From assembly GCA_963920705.1 (NCBI GenBank), contig OY987226.1:15006501-15070500 (forward strand): a stretch of 64,000 bases of DNA. The letters run 5' to 3'. Under the pieces are notes generated by a model. The model saw nothing but the letters and a program-made list of their open reading frames with translations. It was not told the DNA's origin and did no database searches. Positions 12,748-24,409 of this stretch are shown here, one piece after another. The DNA is from Odiellus spinosus (lineage: Eukaryota > Arthropoda > Arachnida > Opiliones > Phalangiidae). Position numbers and translations under genes: made by a program. Positions within the stretch are counted from its first letter, which is position 1. Each line of letters opens with the position of its first letter.

Positions 12748-15382
12748 GAGCCACCAGGATCTCAGTTTCCTAAATTCGTGTAATTCAACCAATTGAAGGA
12801 AATATTTTTGTGAATAAGGCCTAAATTATTTTCTCAATTTAAGCAGGAGTTTGATTTAGATATCTTCATCTCTCCTTTAATAAATAATGTCGGGGATAGT
12901 GAAAGTAGATTAAACGGGCAGTAGTTGGCTCTTGGGAGCTAGGGCTACTAATCTCTCTCTTATATAAGAAAGGTGGTGGTGCGCCGCGTGCCATGAAGCA
13001 TCAAGGAGGCAGAAGATATAAGAAAGGGGAGGTAATTTTTGCGGACGCGTTTAATATCGAGTTTCCCGTGTCAATGAACTTATATTGCGAGCATCAAGGG
13101 TCAGGTCAATCTTTGTTCTAAATGCTTAAATTCACGTGAAAATAAAGATATCTAAATTTACAAGTCTGAACATGGTTTACGATTTTTATAAAAGATATTT
13201 AAACCATTTTACTTAATCGGATTAAGTTAAGGTTTCCATATACTATCATTGATCCACTTTTTCCAGTTAAATCTTAATGATGTTAGTAATATTTCACTTC
13301 AACCAAAAACGTTAGAATATGTATACATTTTACACAAAAACAAAGTGCTAAATTATTTTTAAGAGAAGAATTATAATTATGAGATCAGATACATATTAAT
13401 GATGCATGTTAACAAGATGATAATCAAATTCCCAAATTATTTTTCATCCCAGAAAATTCGAGTTAATACTAACCCATTGATTGCAAAACCCAATTTTCTA
13501 GCTACTTAATATTCAAATTCTAATCGCGTAGTCTTCGTCGTCAAAAGGGATACTTAAAGGGGTACGATAGACTCTGATAAAAAGTAATTGAGATTAATAA
13601 ATTAATCAATTCTTTATCAAAAGTCAATAAAAATTTCGCGTTAATTAGCAGTTAATTATCGAAGTTTCGAAATTATACTGAACTCCATTTCACATGGAGA
13701 AATTTCAAAAAATCTGTACTTGCTTTTATATTTTCAAAGAAAAACATCTATAATTTGTAATACGAATTTCAGAAAATGTACGAGATTTCATTTTACCACT
13801 GGAAAAAAATTAATCCGCTTTTCAAGTAAAGAAATTGGTTAAAAATGTAAAATTAATTAATTGAGAGGGCGCGTTTTTAATCGGAGATGACGTGTTTTTG
13901 ATTTAATTTTTTCACCTATAAACGGAGTTAAAATATCTAAGCATGTTTCTGATATCAATATTATCAATTTGAATATCACTTGAATAATCAAAACACCCTG
14001 ATTAATCATTAAGTTTAATATCAAATTTTCCAAATAAACTTTAAAAATTCCTGTCTTCCTTAATAATGCGCATTTTGTAAAAATTCTACGGATTTGTTAG
14101 TTTCTAAGCGCGATGCTCAAAATAAAAACTCTACTGGATCTTTTAAGTATCACTTTAAAAAGCTATATAATGAAATACGTAGTCGTCGCGTGTAAAAAAC
14201 AAAATTCAAATATAACCCTTTTACCCAGAAAATAGGCGTCTACCATCCGGACGTATCACAACCGAGAGTAATCCATCAAAGATTCGATTAAAACCTAATC
14301 TACCAAACGAATCAGAATATATTATCATATCACCACAATCTTCCATAGAAAAATTTAATCTAAACATCGTATTATGGGAAGGGAAAGGGTTTAAATAACC
14401 ATTTTACGGTGGATTACTGATACATTAATCTAGATTGAGAAAAATAAAAAAATAAAAACCTTTCACTTCTTACGGAACAAAGAAAAAAAAGATGAAATTT
14501 CAAATTAAAGTTAAGAGTTTTGGTTTTGAATAATCCCTAAATTCGTTACGGGAATAGAATGGTTCAAATTTACCATTAGAAAACAGGGTTTTCCCGGGAA
14601 AATTCGAAACCATTCTAAAATGGTAACCAAACTTCAGTTTGAAAAGATAAAAACTCGAAAAGCATACTAATTAGGGGGAAAATGTAATAGACCATTTCTT
14701 TAAGAATACTAAACTTATCTTAGGCTTGCCTTTAATATAAGTTAAATCACCCACAATTGTTGTTAAAACACGCAGGCGCGAAACTTATCAACGGTTAATC
14801 CCACGTACAACGTATATATACGCTCCCAAATTTTGATATATTTTGAAGGTTACTGTTTTTATTTTAGAGATTTAAGATTTTGGAGGAGTCCCGCCCTTTT
14901 TCCTCGGACTCTTAACGAAAGATGTTTCTCGAAAAAGACGCCAAAAACTCGTTCGACGTAAAGTTTTCAAACTTATATATGGTTAATATACACCACTCGC
15001 CGTGCTTAAAACTGGTTTGATCATAAACGCTATCATAAAATTTACGGTTTTGAGAGAAAGTTACCTATTTCGTTTTCGTTACGGGCAAAAGTGGGGGTAT
15101 TTTCCCCTAAAGATTATTTTCAATACATTTAGATCATAAGTATGTAAGCGAGTGTGTGGCGGGGGTCATGGTCTCTCCATAAACTTAATTTTATTTAATT
15201 CATATCTCCTGTAGAAATAATTCAAAGAGAAAATGTTTTGTTCAATTTGGTTTTTAACGTTTATTTATTTTGATAACCATGACTGTTCGAAACGAATGGA
15301 AGCGATACCTAACGTCTTGGAATTGAAAATTAACACGAATGTTTCGATAGACAAAAATCAATATTAAAGGGAAGGTGAAGTC
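12748..15382. other. Gene-free A+T-rich DNA with one MITE terminus
   Basis: A TTAA at 13554-13557 is followed by AGGGGTACGATAGACTCTG, which matches one terminus of the TTAA-flanked element at 61185-61691. I could not find its partner end. Otherwise no gene or element is recognised up to the gypsy insertion. Confidence 0.4.
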
Positions 15383-15387
15383 AGGTG
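15383..15387. other. Target-site duplication AGGTG, left
   Basis: The five bases AGGTG directly before the 5' LTR are repeated directly after the 3' LTR at 20490-20494, as expected from gypsy integrase. Confidence 0.9.
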
Positions 15388-15575
15388 TGTTGTATATGAA
15401 CACAATAGGCTAAACGATAAAAAAACAAAATGTCTATTTACAAACATATAAAAGCTGATAACAGAGATAACGCGGGTCATAAATAAATCGGATACTGACA
15501 CTGTAACATGGAAGTAATAATAAACTAATAGATAACCTTAAATGATAAGAGTATACTTAATGAACATCTACAACA
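15388..15575 (+). repeat. 5' LTR of gypsy-type retrotransposon (188 bp)
   Basis: Begins TGTTGTATATG and ends CTACAACA (TG...CA form). I read it as identical over its full 188 bp to the 3' LTR. It contains a TATA-box-like TATAAAAG at 15447-15454 and AATAAA polyadenylation-type hexamers at 15482-15487 and 15519-15524, so this very short LTR has the parts needed for promoter and poly(A) function. The lack of differences between LTRs points to a recent insertion. Confidence 0.95.
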
Positions 15576-15592
15576 TGGTGCCAGAAGTGGGG
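15576..15592 (+). promoter_or_regulatory. Primer-binding site of the retrotransposon
   Basis: TGGTGCCAGAAGTGGGG follows the 5' LTR immediately. The TGG is the complement of a tRNA CCA end, as expected for minus-strand priming. I have not assigned the tRNA species. Confidence 0.8.
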
Positions 15593-15644
15593 TAATCACC
15601 AACGATCAAGAAAACTCCGACGTCGACCACCACGAACAGCAACT

Positions 15645-18600
15645 ATGGCTACTTCATTTAAAAGTCCAGATCCTTTCGTACCAGGTTCTAACCCAGCCGA
15701 GGCGTGGGCCATGTTCAAGGAGCGTTTCCAACTGTATGCTGCAGCAAGTAAACTAACAGAAGAAGCAGACTCGCATCAACGCAACGTCTTCCTTCATGTA
15801 CTGGGTACAGAGGGATATCGAATTTACAAAACCTTACCGTTTACGACAGTTGAAGCAACGCGTACGCTTCAAATAATATATGACGCATTCGATGCCTTTT
15901 ACAAACCCTATCTCAGCGTCAACATGTCTCGCTACAACATGTTTACTTGCAAACAAGCTCCGCAACAAACCTTTGACGCCTATCTCACGCAAATACAGAC
16001 CATAGCGGGAAATTGTGAATTTGGAACACTGAAAGACTCGCTCATTGCAACACAAATAATAATAGGAACGAATAATCCGGAAGTACGACGCCGCCTGCTG
16101 AAAGTATCGGACCTCAAGCTACCCGAAGCAGTCTCCATCGCCCAAGCAGAGGAAACGTCAATGATTCAATCTCAACAAATCAATCCGAACAAACCAGCCT
16201 TCACAAGTCAAGAAGCAAATGCTACGTCAGCCATCGATGCCTTATCAGAATATAGAGGAGCGCGACAATATCAAAATCAAAATCGCAATAGGACCACATC
16301 ACGATATGCCGACACGACGCAACGCAGACGCTCTTCCAGTACGCAATATCAACAACCGCGCAACACCTCGAATCGACACAGGTCCAGATCCACTTCGTAC
16401 GCAACATCTCGAAGCAACTCCAACGCGCAGTGCCAACGATGTGGACTGACACATAACCAACAACCATGTCCAGCCGCTGGTACCACGTGCCGTGTGTGTG
16501 GAGGAACGAATCATTGGGCTTCAGTTTGCCGAACCATTCATTCACTCAATACATACCTACCACAACACCCACTGCGACAGGACGAATCACAGGACAACAC
16601 GTACGCCACCTACGCGCTAACGGCTGCTGATGAGGGAAGAGCTAATGACGACCAATATTTATATTTAAACTCGCTATCCATTAATGCAACAAGCCCTAAC
16701 GACAATATCACCACGGAAGAGGATCAGACATGGCAAGCTCCGCTAATGATAGCAAACATGGAAGCCTCATTTAAAATTGACACGGGATCACAAGTTAACG
16801 TTATCCCGGCATCAATCTATGCACAACTTCAGAATGTACCACCGCTGCAACGGCCATCACACAGCATCAAAGCATATTCCGGACATACAGTCGATATAAA
16901 GGGGATGGTGAGACTCAAATGCGCTTCTACGATGGCAACAATACAGTCCACATTCTACGTCACCGTCAATGATCACATTCCTATTATCGGTGGAACCGCA
17001 TCACAGCAACTAGGTCTTATAACACGTCTTCCGCACAACTGGCTCACCCCGAGAATCAATGCCCTAGGAACACACGCACAGCATAGCAATCCAACCGGGA
17101 AGTCACCTAGCGACCTACAATCGATGAATACACGCTTTACAACTCAAGGGGATCGAAACTTAAGACCACAAGATATAAACAAACTAACACCACGAGAGCT
17201 AATCGAATCCTATGCAGACGTTTTTGACTCAGTCGGCAAGCTACCTGGTCGCTACGAAATGCACCTGAAACCCGGCTACACACCTACAATAGCTTTACCA
17301 CGAAAAATACCAATTCCACTACAACCCAGGGTTCAAGCCGAACTCCAACGAATGCTAGCTGCTGGGGTAATTGTGCCAGTAACGGGTCACGCGGAGTGGG
17401 TACATCCGATGGTAGTAGTTCTGAAACCCAGTAAAGATGGTCAGCCACCAAAAGAAGAAGATTCAATCAGGATCTGTCTAGATCCACGAAATCTGAACAA
17501 AGCCCTAAAAAGGGAAAACTATCCGATGCCCACATCACAGGAAATACTTGCAGAGCTAGCTGGAATGAAAATCTTCTCCGTACTGGACGCTAAAAGTGCA
17601 TTTTGGCAAATAGAACTGACAACAGAAAGTTCACATTTATGCACATTTGCCACTCCATTTGGAAAATATCGATTTACCAGACTACCATACGGAATAGCCA
17701 CAGCCTCGGAATATTGCCAAAGAGTAATGAACGAGACCTTCGTAGGGATTGAAAACAAACGTATATCCACGGACGACTTCCTAATATATGGAAAAGACAA
17801 AGAATCGCACTTAGAGACGCTATACCACCTATTGGAACGTGCGCGCCAAACCGGTTTGAAGTTCAACTCAAAGAAAATGCAACTAGCCGTGCAGAAAATA
17901 ACATATTTGGGAAACATCATAACATCAAACGGAGTAAACACGGATCCTACCAAAGTGCGGGCGATCAATGAGCTGCCAACACCCCAAGACAAATCCGCAC
18001 TTTTACGGTTCCTCGGAATGGTAAATTTTCTCTCAAGATTCATACCAGCGTATGCAGAACGATCCGCTCCACTAAGAGCTATTATGAAGCAGGATATTCA
18101 TTTTCAATGGGATGAAATACGACAAGCAGCGTACGAAGATCTAAAAAGGGCGATCACGACAGCACCAGTTCTATCTTTCTTCGATCCGGCATTACCCAAC
18201 ACAATATCAGTAGATGCAAGCCAGTATGGTATAGGAGCAGTCCTCTTACAAGAAGGAAAACCAGTGGAATATGCGTCCATGACATTTACCCCAACGCAAC
18301 AAAGATACGCACAAATAGAAAAAGAGCTCTTGGGGATATTGTACGCTTGTGAACATTTCAATTACTATGTCGCAACCGCGCCAATCACAGTCCAAACAGA
18401 TCACAAGCCATTGCTGACCGTAATAAAGAAACCCTTCCATTTACTATCACCGAGGTTACAACGTCTCACACTTCGACTAGCAAGATATGATCCAGTACTA
18501 GTATACGTACCAGGCAGCCAGTTATACATAGCCGACACGCTATCGCGCGCACCAAATCCCCAGTCCACAATGCCCACAGAGTTCATGGAAGGCACCGCTG

Positions 18601-20261
18601 CAGCAGTCTATAGCCTTGTTAGTCTCTCGGAAGAACGCACCCTACAATTTAAACAGGCTACGAAAGCAGACCATGATTTACAACATGTTAAAGAATACAT
18701 CAAATATGGATGGCCTTCAAATAGATCGAAGATTCGGTCACAGAACGTACAAGCCTACTGGCCAATACAAGAAGAAATATCGGAACACAACGGTCTACTG
18801 TATCGTGGGGATAGATTAATAGTCCCGGCAACACTACGAAGAAGTACAATGGCGAAGATTCACGCCGTACATCAAGGCATCACGGCATGTGTAGCCAAAG
18901 CTCGAGTGAATGTTTATTGGCCTGGAATGTCCTTGGATCTAACAGAATACATAAAAACATGCAGTACGTGCCGTGAACGAGACGTATCTAATACCAACAC
19001 TCCACTACAACCACTCGAGATCCCGACTCTGCCATGGCACAAACTAGGAACGGACTTGTTTAAATGGAAGTCAAGGAATTATATCCTGCTGATCGACTAT
19101 TACTCAAAATACGTGGAAGTAAAAGAACTTAAACAGACAAACGCAGAAGCAGTGATACGATTCATGACTGAGCAGTTCACACGCCATGGAATACCAAACA
19201 GCATTATATCTGACAATGGTCCACCATTCTCATCCTACATGTTCACAACATTTCTCCGAGAGTGGGGAGTAAAACAAATAACGGCAAGTCCTTATCACCC
19301 GCAAACCAATGGCCTGGCAGAACGAATGGTGCAAACATTAAAGAACCTGATGACAAAAGCGTATCTAGACGGAAAAGACATCAATGACGTACTACTGGAG
19401 TATAGAGTCACCCCAATAGAAAATCTTCTAACACCTTCGGAAATGCTAATGGGAAGAAAGCTGCGCACCGCAATTACAACAAACAACAAAAGCTTACAAC
19501 CAAATTTTCCAACGAATGAAATAATGCGGGGATTAAAATTAAGGGAACAGAAGATGGTAGAAACAGCCAACAGGACATTTCGTAAACAACTCCCGAAGCT
19601 ACACATTGATGAGCCCGTGTGGTATCAAGCAGACAAAAGAAGATGGTACCCGGCAAGAATTATCAACTATGCCTCTACACCAGATTCATATATAATAAAA
19701 ACGGACACAGGCAAAACTTACAGGAGAACGAGAATTCATTTACGCCCACGTTACAAGAACGAGCAAGGGAAACTAAATACAAACGTCAAGTCAAGTACAA
19801 ATGCCGAAACAACGTCTACAATCGACAAGCAGAGGAGATACCCATGGGACTCAGTCGAAGACAAGTTTACCAGACAGCGGCCAGCGAAAATCATAACGCG
19901 AGGAAATCTTGAACTCAAGACTAAAGCAAATAATGTTTCAGAATCTGACGCTCCTAGTCAACAACGAAAAGAACCGGGTTCGTTACACAGAGAAGAACCA
20001 GAAATAAACATAGCGAATAGTGAAGTAACTGAAAATGCATCTCCACGAACGCCGGAAGCACCAGTAAATTATCACGTGCAGACACAAGGTACACATCACA
20101 GGGAAGCGGCAACCAGAAGTCCAACAAATCCAGAAGCTATAGAAACCGCTCCACAAAGTTCATATTACAACACAACACTACAACCAAGATCCAGATATGG
20201 AAGGCCTCTACGCAAAACGCAAAGATACGACCAGCATGAAAATACTTATAAATATTTCTAA
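15645..20261 (+). CDS. Gag-Pol polyprotein of a Ty3/gypsy-type retrotransposon
   Basis: A single uninterrupted 1,538-residue frame encodes the whole replication machinery, with Gag and Pol fused in frame. A Gag region (about 1-260) ends in a basic Arg/Ser-rich stretch. Two zinc knuckles follow: C263-x2-C266-x3-H270-x4-C275, then a canonical CX2CX4HX4C from C282. The aspartic protease has DTG at D379. Reverse transcriptase covers about 560-780. Its catalytic site reads S-T-D-D (708-711), with Ser where Tyr is usual. RNase H has D857 in SVDAS. Integrase has a zinc module (H1073, H1076, C1106, C1109) and D1137, D1190 and E1226, with 35 residues between the last two. The C-terminal tail is polar. 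There is no env-like frame. The ATG lies 52 bases after the primer-binding site. An intact frame between identical LTRs suggests it may still be mobile. Order PR-RT-RH-IN fits Ty3/gypsy. Confidence 0.96.
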   Translation: MATSFKSPDPFVPGSNPAEAWAMFKERFQLYAAASKLTEEADSHQRNVFLHVLGTEGYRIYKTLPFTTVEATRTLQIIYDAFDAFYKPYLSVNMSRYNMFTCKQAPQQTFDAYLTQIQTIAGNCEFGTLKDSLIATQIIIGTNNPEVRRRLLKVSDLKLPEAVSIAQAEETSMIQSQQINPNKPAFTSQEANATSAIDALSEYRGARQYQNQNRNRTTSRYADTTQRRRSSSTQYQQPRNTSNRHRSRSTSYATSRSNSNAQCQRCGLTHNQQPCPAAGTTCRVCGGTNHWASVCRTIHSLNTYLPQHPLRQDESQDNTYATYALTAADEGRANDDQYLYLNSLSINATSPNDNITTEEDQTWQAPLMIANMEASFKIDTGSQVNVIPASIYAQLQNVPPLQRPSHSIKAYSGHTVDIKGMVRLKCASTMATIQSTFYVTVNDHIPIIGGTASQQLGLITRLPHNWLTPRINALGTHAQHSNPTGKSPSDLQSMNTRFTTQGDRNLRPQDINKLTPRELIESYADVFDSVGKLPGRYEMHLKPGYTPTIALPRKIPIPLQPRVQAELQRMLAAGVIVPVTGHAEWVHPMVVVLKPSKDGQPPKEEDSIRICLDPRNLNKALKRENYPMPTSQEILAELAGMKIFSVLDAKSAFWQIELTTESSHLCTFATPFGKYRFTRLPYGIATASEYCQRVMNETFVGIENKRISTDDFLIYGKDKESHLETLYHLLERARQTGLKFNSKKMQLAVQKITYLGNIITSNGVNTDPTKVRAINELPTPQDKSALLRFLGMVNFLSRFIPAYAERSAPLRAIMKQDIHFQWDEIRQAAYEDLKRAITTAPVLSFFDPALPNTISVDASQYGIGAVLLQEGKPVEYASMTFTPTQQRYAQIEKELLGILYACEHFNYYVATAPITVQTDHKPLLTVIKKPFHLLSPRLQRLTLRLARYDPVLVYVPGSQLYIADTLSRAPNPQSTMPTEFMEGTAAAVYSLVSLSEERTLQFKQATKADHDLQHVKEYIKYGWPSNRSKIRSQNVQAYWPIQEEISEHNGLLYRGDRLIVPATLRRSTMAKIHAVHQGITACVAKARVNVYWPGMSLDLTEYIKTCSTCRERDVSNTNTPLQPLEIPTLPWHKLGTDLFKWKSRNYILLIDYYSKYVEVKELKQTNAEAVIRFMTEQFTRHGIPNSIISDNGPPFSSYMFTTFLREWGVKQITASPYHPQTNGLAERMVQTLKNLMTKAYLDGKDINDVLLEYRVTPIENLLTPSEMLMGRKLRTAITTNNKSLQPNFPTNEIMRGLKLREQKMVETANRTFRKQLPKLHIDEPVWYQADKRRWYPARIINYASTPDSYIIKTDTGKTYRRTRIHLRPRYKNEQGKLNTNVKSSTNAETTSTIDKQRRYPWDSVEDKFTRQRPAKIITRGNLELKTKANNVSESDAPSQQRKEPGSLHREEPEINIANSEVTENASPRTPEAPVNYHVQTQGTHHREAATRSPTNPEAIETAPQSSYYNTTLQPRSRYGRPLRKTQRYDQHENTYKYF

Positions 20262-20266
20262 TGTGG

Positions 20267-20300
<34 letters not shown>
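20267..20300 (+). promoter_or_regulatory. Polypurine tract of the retrotransposon (A33 G)
   Basis: After the stop codon the sequence runs TGTGG, then 33 A and a G, just before the 3' LTR (TGTTGT at 20302). This is the expected position of the plus-strand primer. The run is unusually long and almost pure A, and its length may be affected by sequencing error. Confidence 0.75.
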
Positions 20301-20301
<1 letters not shown>

Positions 20302-20302
<1 letters not shown>

Positions 20303-20489
20303 GTTGTATATGAACACAATAGGCTAAACGATAAAAAAACAAAATGTCTATTTACAAACATATAAAAGCTGATAACAGAGATAACGCGGGTCATAAATAA
20401 ATCGGATACTGACACTGTAACATGGAAGTAATAATAAACTAATAGATAACCTTAAATGATAAGAGTATACTTAATGAACATCTACAACA
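20302..20489 (+). repeat. 3' LTR of gypsy-type retrotransposon (188 bp)
   Basis: Identical by eye to 15388-15575, starting TGTTGTATATG and ending CTACAACA. The AGGTG target duplication follows at 20490-20494. The whole element spans 5,102 bp. Confidence 0.95.
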
Positions 20490-20494
20490 AGGTG

Positions 20495-22470
20495 GAGATC
20501 CCCTTCATATCTTTAATCTCTCCTCTTCAGAAGAGTGCATATAACTTGGGTCAAAAATATTCTAAATTACTCAAGACCGTGGAGCCACCTATAGACATTA
20601 ATAGATTTAAGCAACAAATGCTGAATTTAAGGTGGTTTAGCCACATATCACTAACAAAATAGGAACTTAAGGGAAATCTAGGTACCAGATGGAATCCCTG
20701 TAATAGAGCTAAACTCCTTGGTGGAATGAAACTCTTTATCAATTAAGTCACTAATAGGGGGAATTGTTTTATTTTTTAACTATTTTTATGAATTTAATAA
20801 GGGCCTTGTAATTTGGGGGTTCAATTAACACTTTGCGCACTTCTAGTGTAGATTGAGAATCCTCAATGAGGTACTAATAGGGCATATGGTAGAATTTATA
20901 ATGGCACTTCTTGTTAGACTTGGGAATCCAATAGAAGGGCACAATAGCATTTAGAGGGTTGATTATCATCTAGATTTTGAAGATGGATACTAATTAGAAG
21001 GATTACAAAAGAAGGCGCTTTCCGATAAAGTTATTTTCGCAATCATGTAATCACGGCAAGACGACTTTGGCAGGGGTTACATGAGGGCGAAAAGCGCTTA
21101 ATCAAATTGTGTCGGTGACTTGATAAAAATGAATACTGAAATTATTTTTAAAATTTCACGATCCCTTTAGTGGTAAATAGAGTTCTAAACTATATGGGTT
21201 TATAAAAATTAAATTCAATGTATTTGAAATGGGGAGTTCATTAACACTGTTCAAGCTCCTTTTTAAAATGGGGATCCAAAAAGAAGGCATTAAACTTTGA
21301 AGGTTTGATTAACTATTATTTTCGCACTGCTACGTGATGGATTGAGGATCCACTAGGAGGCATATTTAAGGGGACTATTGGAATGGGTACTCAAAAGACA
21401 ATATAAATTGTGGATTTAAAACACTGTTGCGAGCACTAATTGGTGGTTTGGGATCCACATCAATGCTCTAATAATGTTACAGTTAAATCTTGATGGCTAT
21501 ACTTAGCCAAACAGCTGGGAAAATACAAGTCAAGTAAAGTAAACCAAAGATTTAATTATGTTCATAAAATTTTGTGTATTTCAAATCTTGAAGAACGGGT
21601 TGATAATTCATTAATAGAAAGTTTGAATATTTCAACTCAAAATTATTTAACCATTATTATATAACGTAAAAAGCTTTGAGTGACGAAGGACCAAGGTTCG
21701 AAAGCTCCCGACAAATAACAGTTCTAATAACCGCCATGAAGTATCCGACTTTTAATTAATAATAAATAATAATTAAATATCGTCGTTTGAGTTGAAAATT
21801 TATAGAAATACAATTTATTTTAATATTTCGAGTCGTAAAACTACGATTAAAGGGATACTATTAACTGAAATTAACTACCAACTGATTTTCTAAAAGCTAC
21901 GCTATAACGAGAATCTTAATAAATATCTCAATCATTCTCTATTCGTAACTGATTACACCCTTTGATAATACTAAATAGCTACTCCGTTACGTAATCGCTT
22001 TAGTGAAGTCAAAGTTACAGGCTTGTGCACCAAGTACGTGGAGTATGTAACCACATTTATTTGATTAAATACCTGTCCCATTGAGTCTAAGTATTAATTA
22101 ATACGAATTTCTAAAACTTGCTTTAAATTTCAATGTATAAGCCTAATTGGAATGAAGTAAAATTATAATAATCAAAAGTATTCAAATCACGAGATGACCT
22201 TGAATTACTTGACACAGGCTAATAACATTTTATCCCGCGTAGGGAAAAATGAAGTTAAAATTCGGTTACAGCTAGGTATGTATTGTTAAGCCAAATGGGA
22301 AAAAAATTGTAAAGGGGCCCGTAAGGAATAATAATGCCCTTACGAAAACATTCCATAGTCTTTCTCATAAAGAACTCAATGTAGGCATCGTAAAGGGAAA
22401 AAGAAATGAAAGTCTATTCTTAATTGAAAAAAGTTAAAAGAAAACTTTTAACTATAAGTAGTTAAAAATA
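20495..22470. other. Gene-free DNA with degenerate internal repetition
   Basis: Between about 20760 and 21480 several loosely similar phrases recur (for example TTAACACTTTGCGCAC / TTAACACTGTTCAAGC and GATTGAGAATCC / GATTGAGGATCC), suggesting an old, decayed repeat of unclear period. A TTAA with AGGGATACTATTAAC at 21847-21865 resembles one end of the family at 61185. No gene recognised. A short open frame at 20456-20662 begins inside the LTR and has no known domain. Confidence 0.4.
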
Positions 22471-22474
22471 TTAA

Positions 22475-22840
22475 AGGGAGAATGCAGTCCGAGTGATTTC
22501 TGCCGCATATTCCTTATCGTAAAAATATAACTAATTCAATAGTAAAAAAATTAAAACGTTAAGCTAGAAATAAATATTAAACGCAAAGAGAAAGTAGGCT
22601 TAACAGGAATCAAAGTAGAGCTTGATGTCTCGTCATTAACGGGTCTACGACCAATGAGCAAAAGCGCGCGCCTCTTGGGTCTAACTTGAAACGTTTAATT
22701 CTCGGTATAAAGCGTACGCTTCTCCCGTGATTGGTCGCCGACCAGTTAATGAGTAAATAGGTATTTAACTCTCTATGGATCCATGTTAAGCCTACTTTCC
22801 GAGGATGTTAAAATTTATTTGTACCTTAATGTTTGTTCGT
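22475..22840. mobile_element. AGGGAGAATGCAAC-family MITE, right end missing
   Basis: TTAA (22471-22474) then AGGGAGAATGCAGTCC. Internal family words are present (AAGCTAGAAATAAATATTAAA, AGTAGGCTTAACAGGA, CGACCAATGAGC, GATTGGTCGCCGACC, TTAAGCCTACTTTCCGAGG). The central stem is extended compared with the copy at 5856. The right terminus is not found. Confidence 0.65.
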
Positions 22841-24409
22841 AAACCTAAAGGGTTAGCCCACAATTTGGATCAAGAACGTTTTATAAAGACGTCGAAAATA
22901 AAAATATTTAGAATTCATAATTTAAAAACAACCTTTTTTGAATTTCATACTACCTTTAGAAACGCCTCCTCCATAAAAAATACTAGGTTGGACAGAATAT
23001 TTTTCCCAGTAGGAATAATTATAGACCATTAATTACGGAATTCTAAATTTACTTTTACTACATATAGCCCTGACTAAGACGATTTCAGTTAAATTTCAGT
23101 TACCACTAATTGGAAATATAGAACGTAAAATCACCTACATAGTATTAAATCCTTTACGTCGAGATAAACTTTTTTTTTTAATTTATGCTTAATTAGGAAA
23201 TTATAGAAATTAAACGAGTGTCAAAAGGTTTGCGCGGGCCAATTATAAAATATTTCAAGGACATTAAGAGAAGTCGCACGGCATCATTCAACATCATTCA
23301 AAAGTTTTACGAAGTCGGAATAGTGTTAAGTTTGCAATTCCTTCAAAGGTATTACCTGAAGTCCCTAACACGTAAGAAGCAAAGGAAACTGAAATTGACT
23401 CTGTCTACTTACAATTAAGACAATGCATCTTGACTAATCCTCACCGAAATATTACTATCATAATAACTTCCTTACTAACTGCCAAGTTATACCAATTACA
23501 AATACGCTTTGAAAACAAATTCGCAAATTAGAGAAATCAGAAAACTGAAAGCTAGACTACATGCATTTCTAATTGAACTAGTATAAGGGATACAGCAGGA
23601 GCTTAGCTTCACACTCGATGAAATCTCTTCAAGTTATATTTAAGAATTGAAGTGGTAATTGAGATGGGAACGACAAGTTAAGATGATAGTTCTATCAATA
23701 TTTACAATTATAATGCTAGTTATATTAAGATAGTGTTAAGTTAACTCGTCGCCAAAAAGCCAATTGATAAGAGGGTGAGAGTGTAAATGTCTGGAGTTTT
23801 TGTTTAAAAAAGTCTCGGTGGGAAAGTATTTACAAACGGAGGGGGGGGGGCGACTAATCAAACAATAGAGGCGCCGAATAATTTAAAGATTTCATTGACC
23901 CAATAAGGACGTCCCTCTAAAAGCTTCTTTTGTTATAATGAAAATTAATTGTTATCTAGAAAATATCTTGGTCAGAGGTTCGATATATTTTTTTATATTA
24001 AAATTTAATTTGATTTTAAAAAATCGTGCAAGTCTTTATCCGGTTGAAATTAAAAGTACAGGTTTTTTACAAGTTAAATTTTATATTAAATAATTTTCTG
24101 CTTTAAGATACATAGTTAATTTTGTTAATTAACGACAAAAAAGGGCCAATATGTTAATTTGAACATCCGGGTCAAATTTGGGGTTAATTTTGCACCGTTC
24201 TGAGATTTTTCTGTTATGTAATGATGTAATTAGTTGTATTATATTACATAAATTATGGTCTGTAAAAGTTTACAATTACAAAATAATAATTTATTATTAA
24301 GCGAGATAAAAAAAACTATAGATGATTATAATTATGCATGTAATATTATCATAAATTTCGTCCTTTAGAAAATAATTTAATAATATTAATAATATCAAAA
24401 ATATTTTTA
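22841..24409. other. Gene-free A+T-rich DNA
   Basis: No gene, RNA gene or element recognised. A run of ten G lies near 23840. Open frames near 22805-23032 and 23218-23418 have no known domain. Confidence 0.4.

Noticed and set aside
15834..20415. Many 60-170-codon frames on the minus strand and in other plus frames of the gypsy element
   Set aside because: They overlap the strongly supported Gag-Pol frame and have no domains of their own.
21685..21712. tRNA-like B-box (GGTTCGAAAGC) that might mark a SINE or tRNA
   Set aside because: No matching A-box at the right distance and no cloverleaf can be drawn. I found no convincing tRNA gene in the window.
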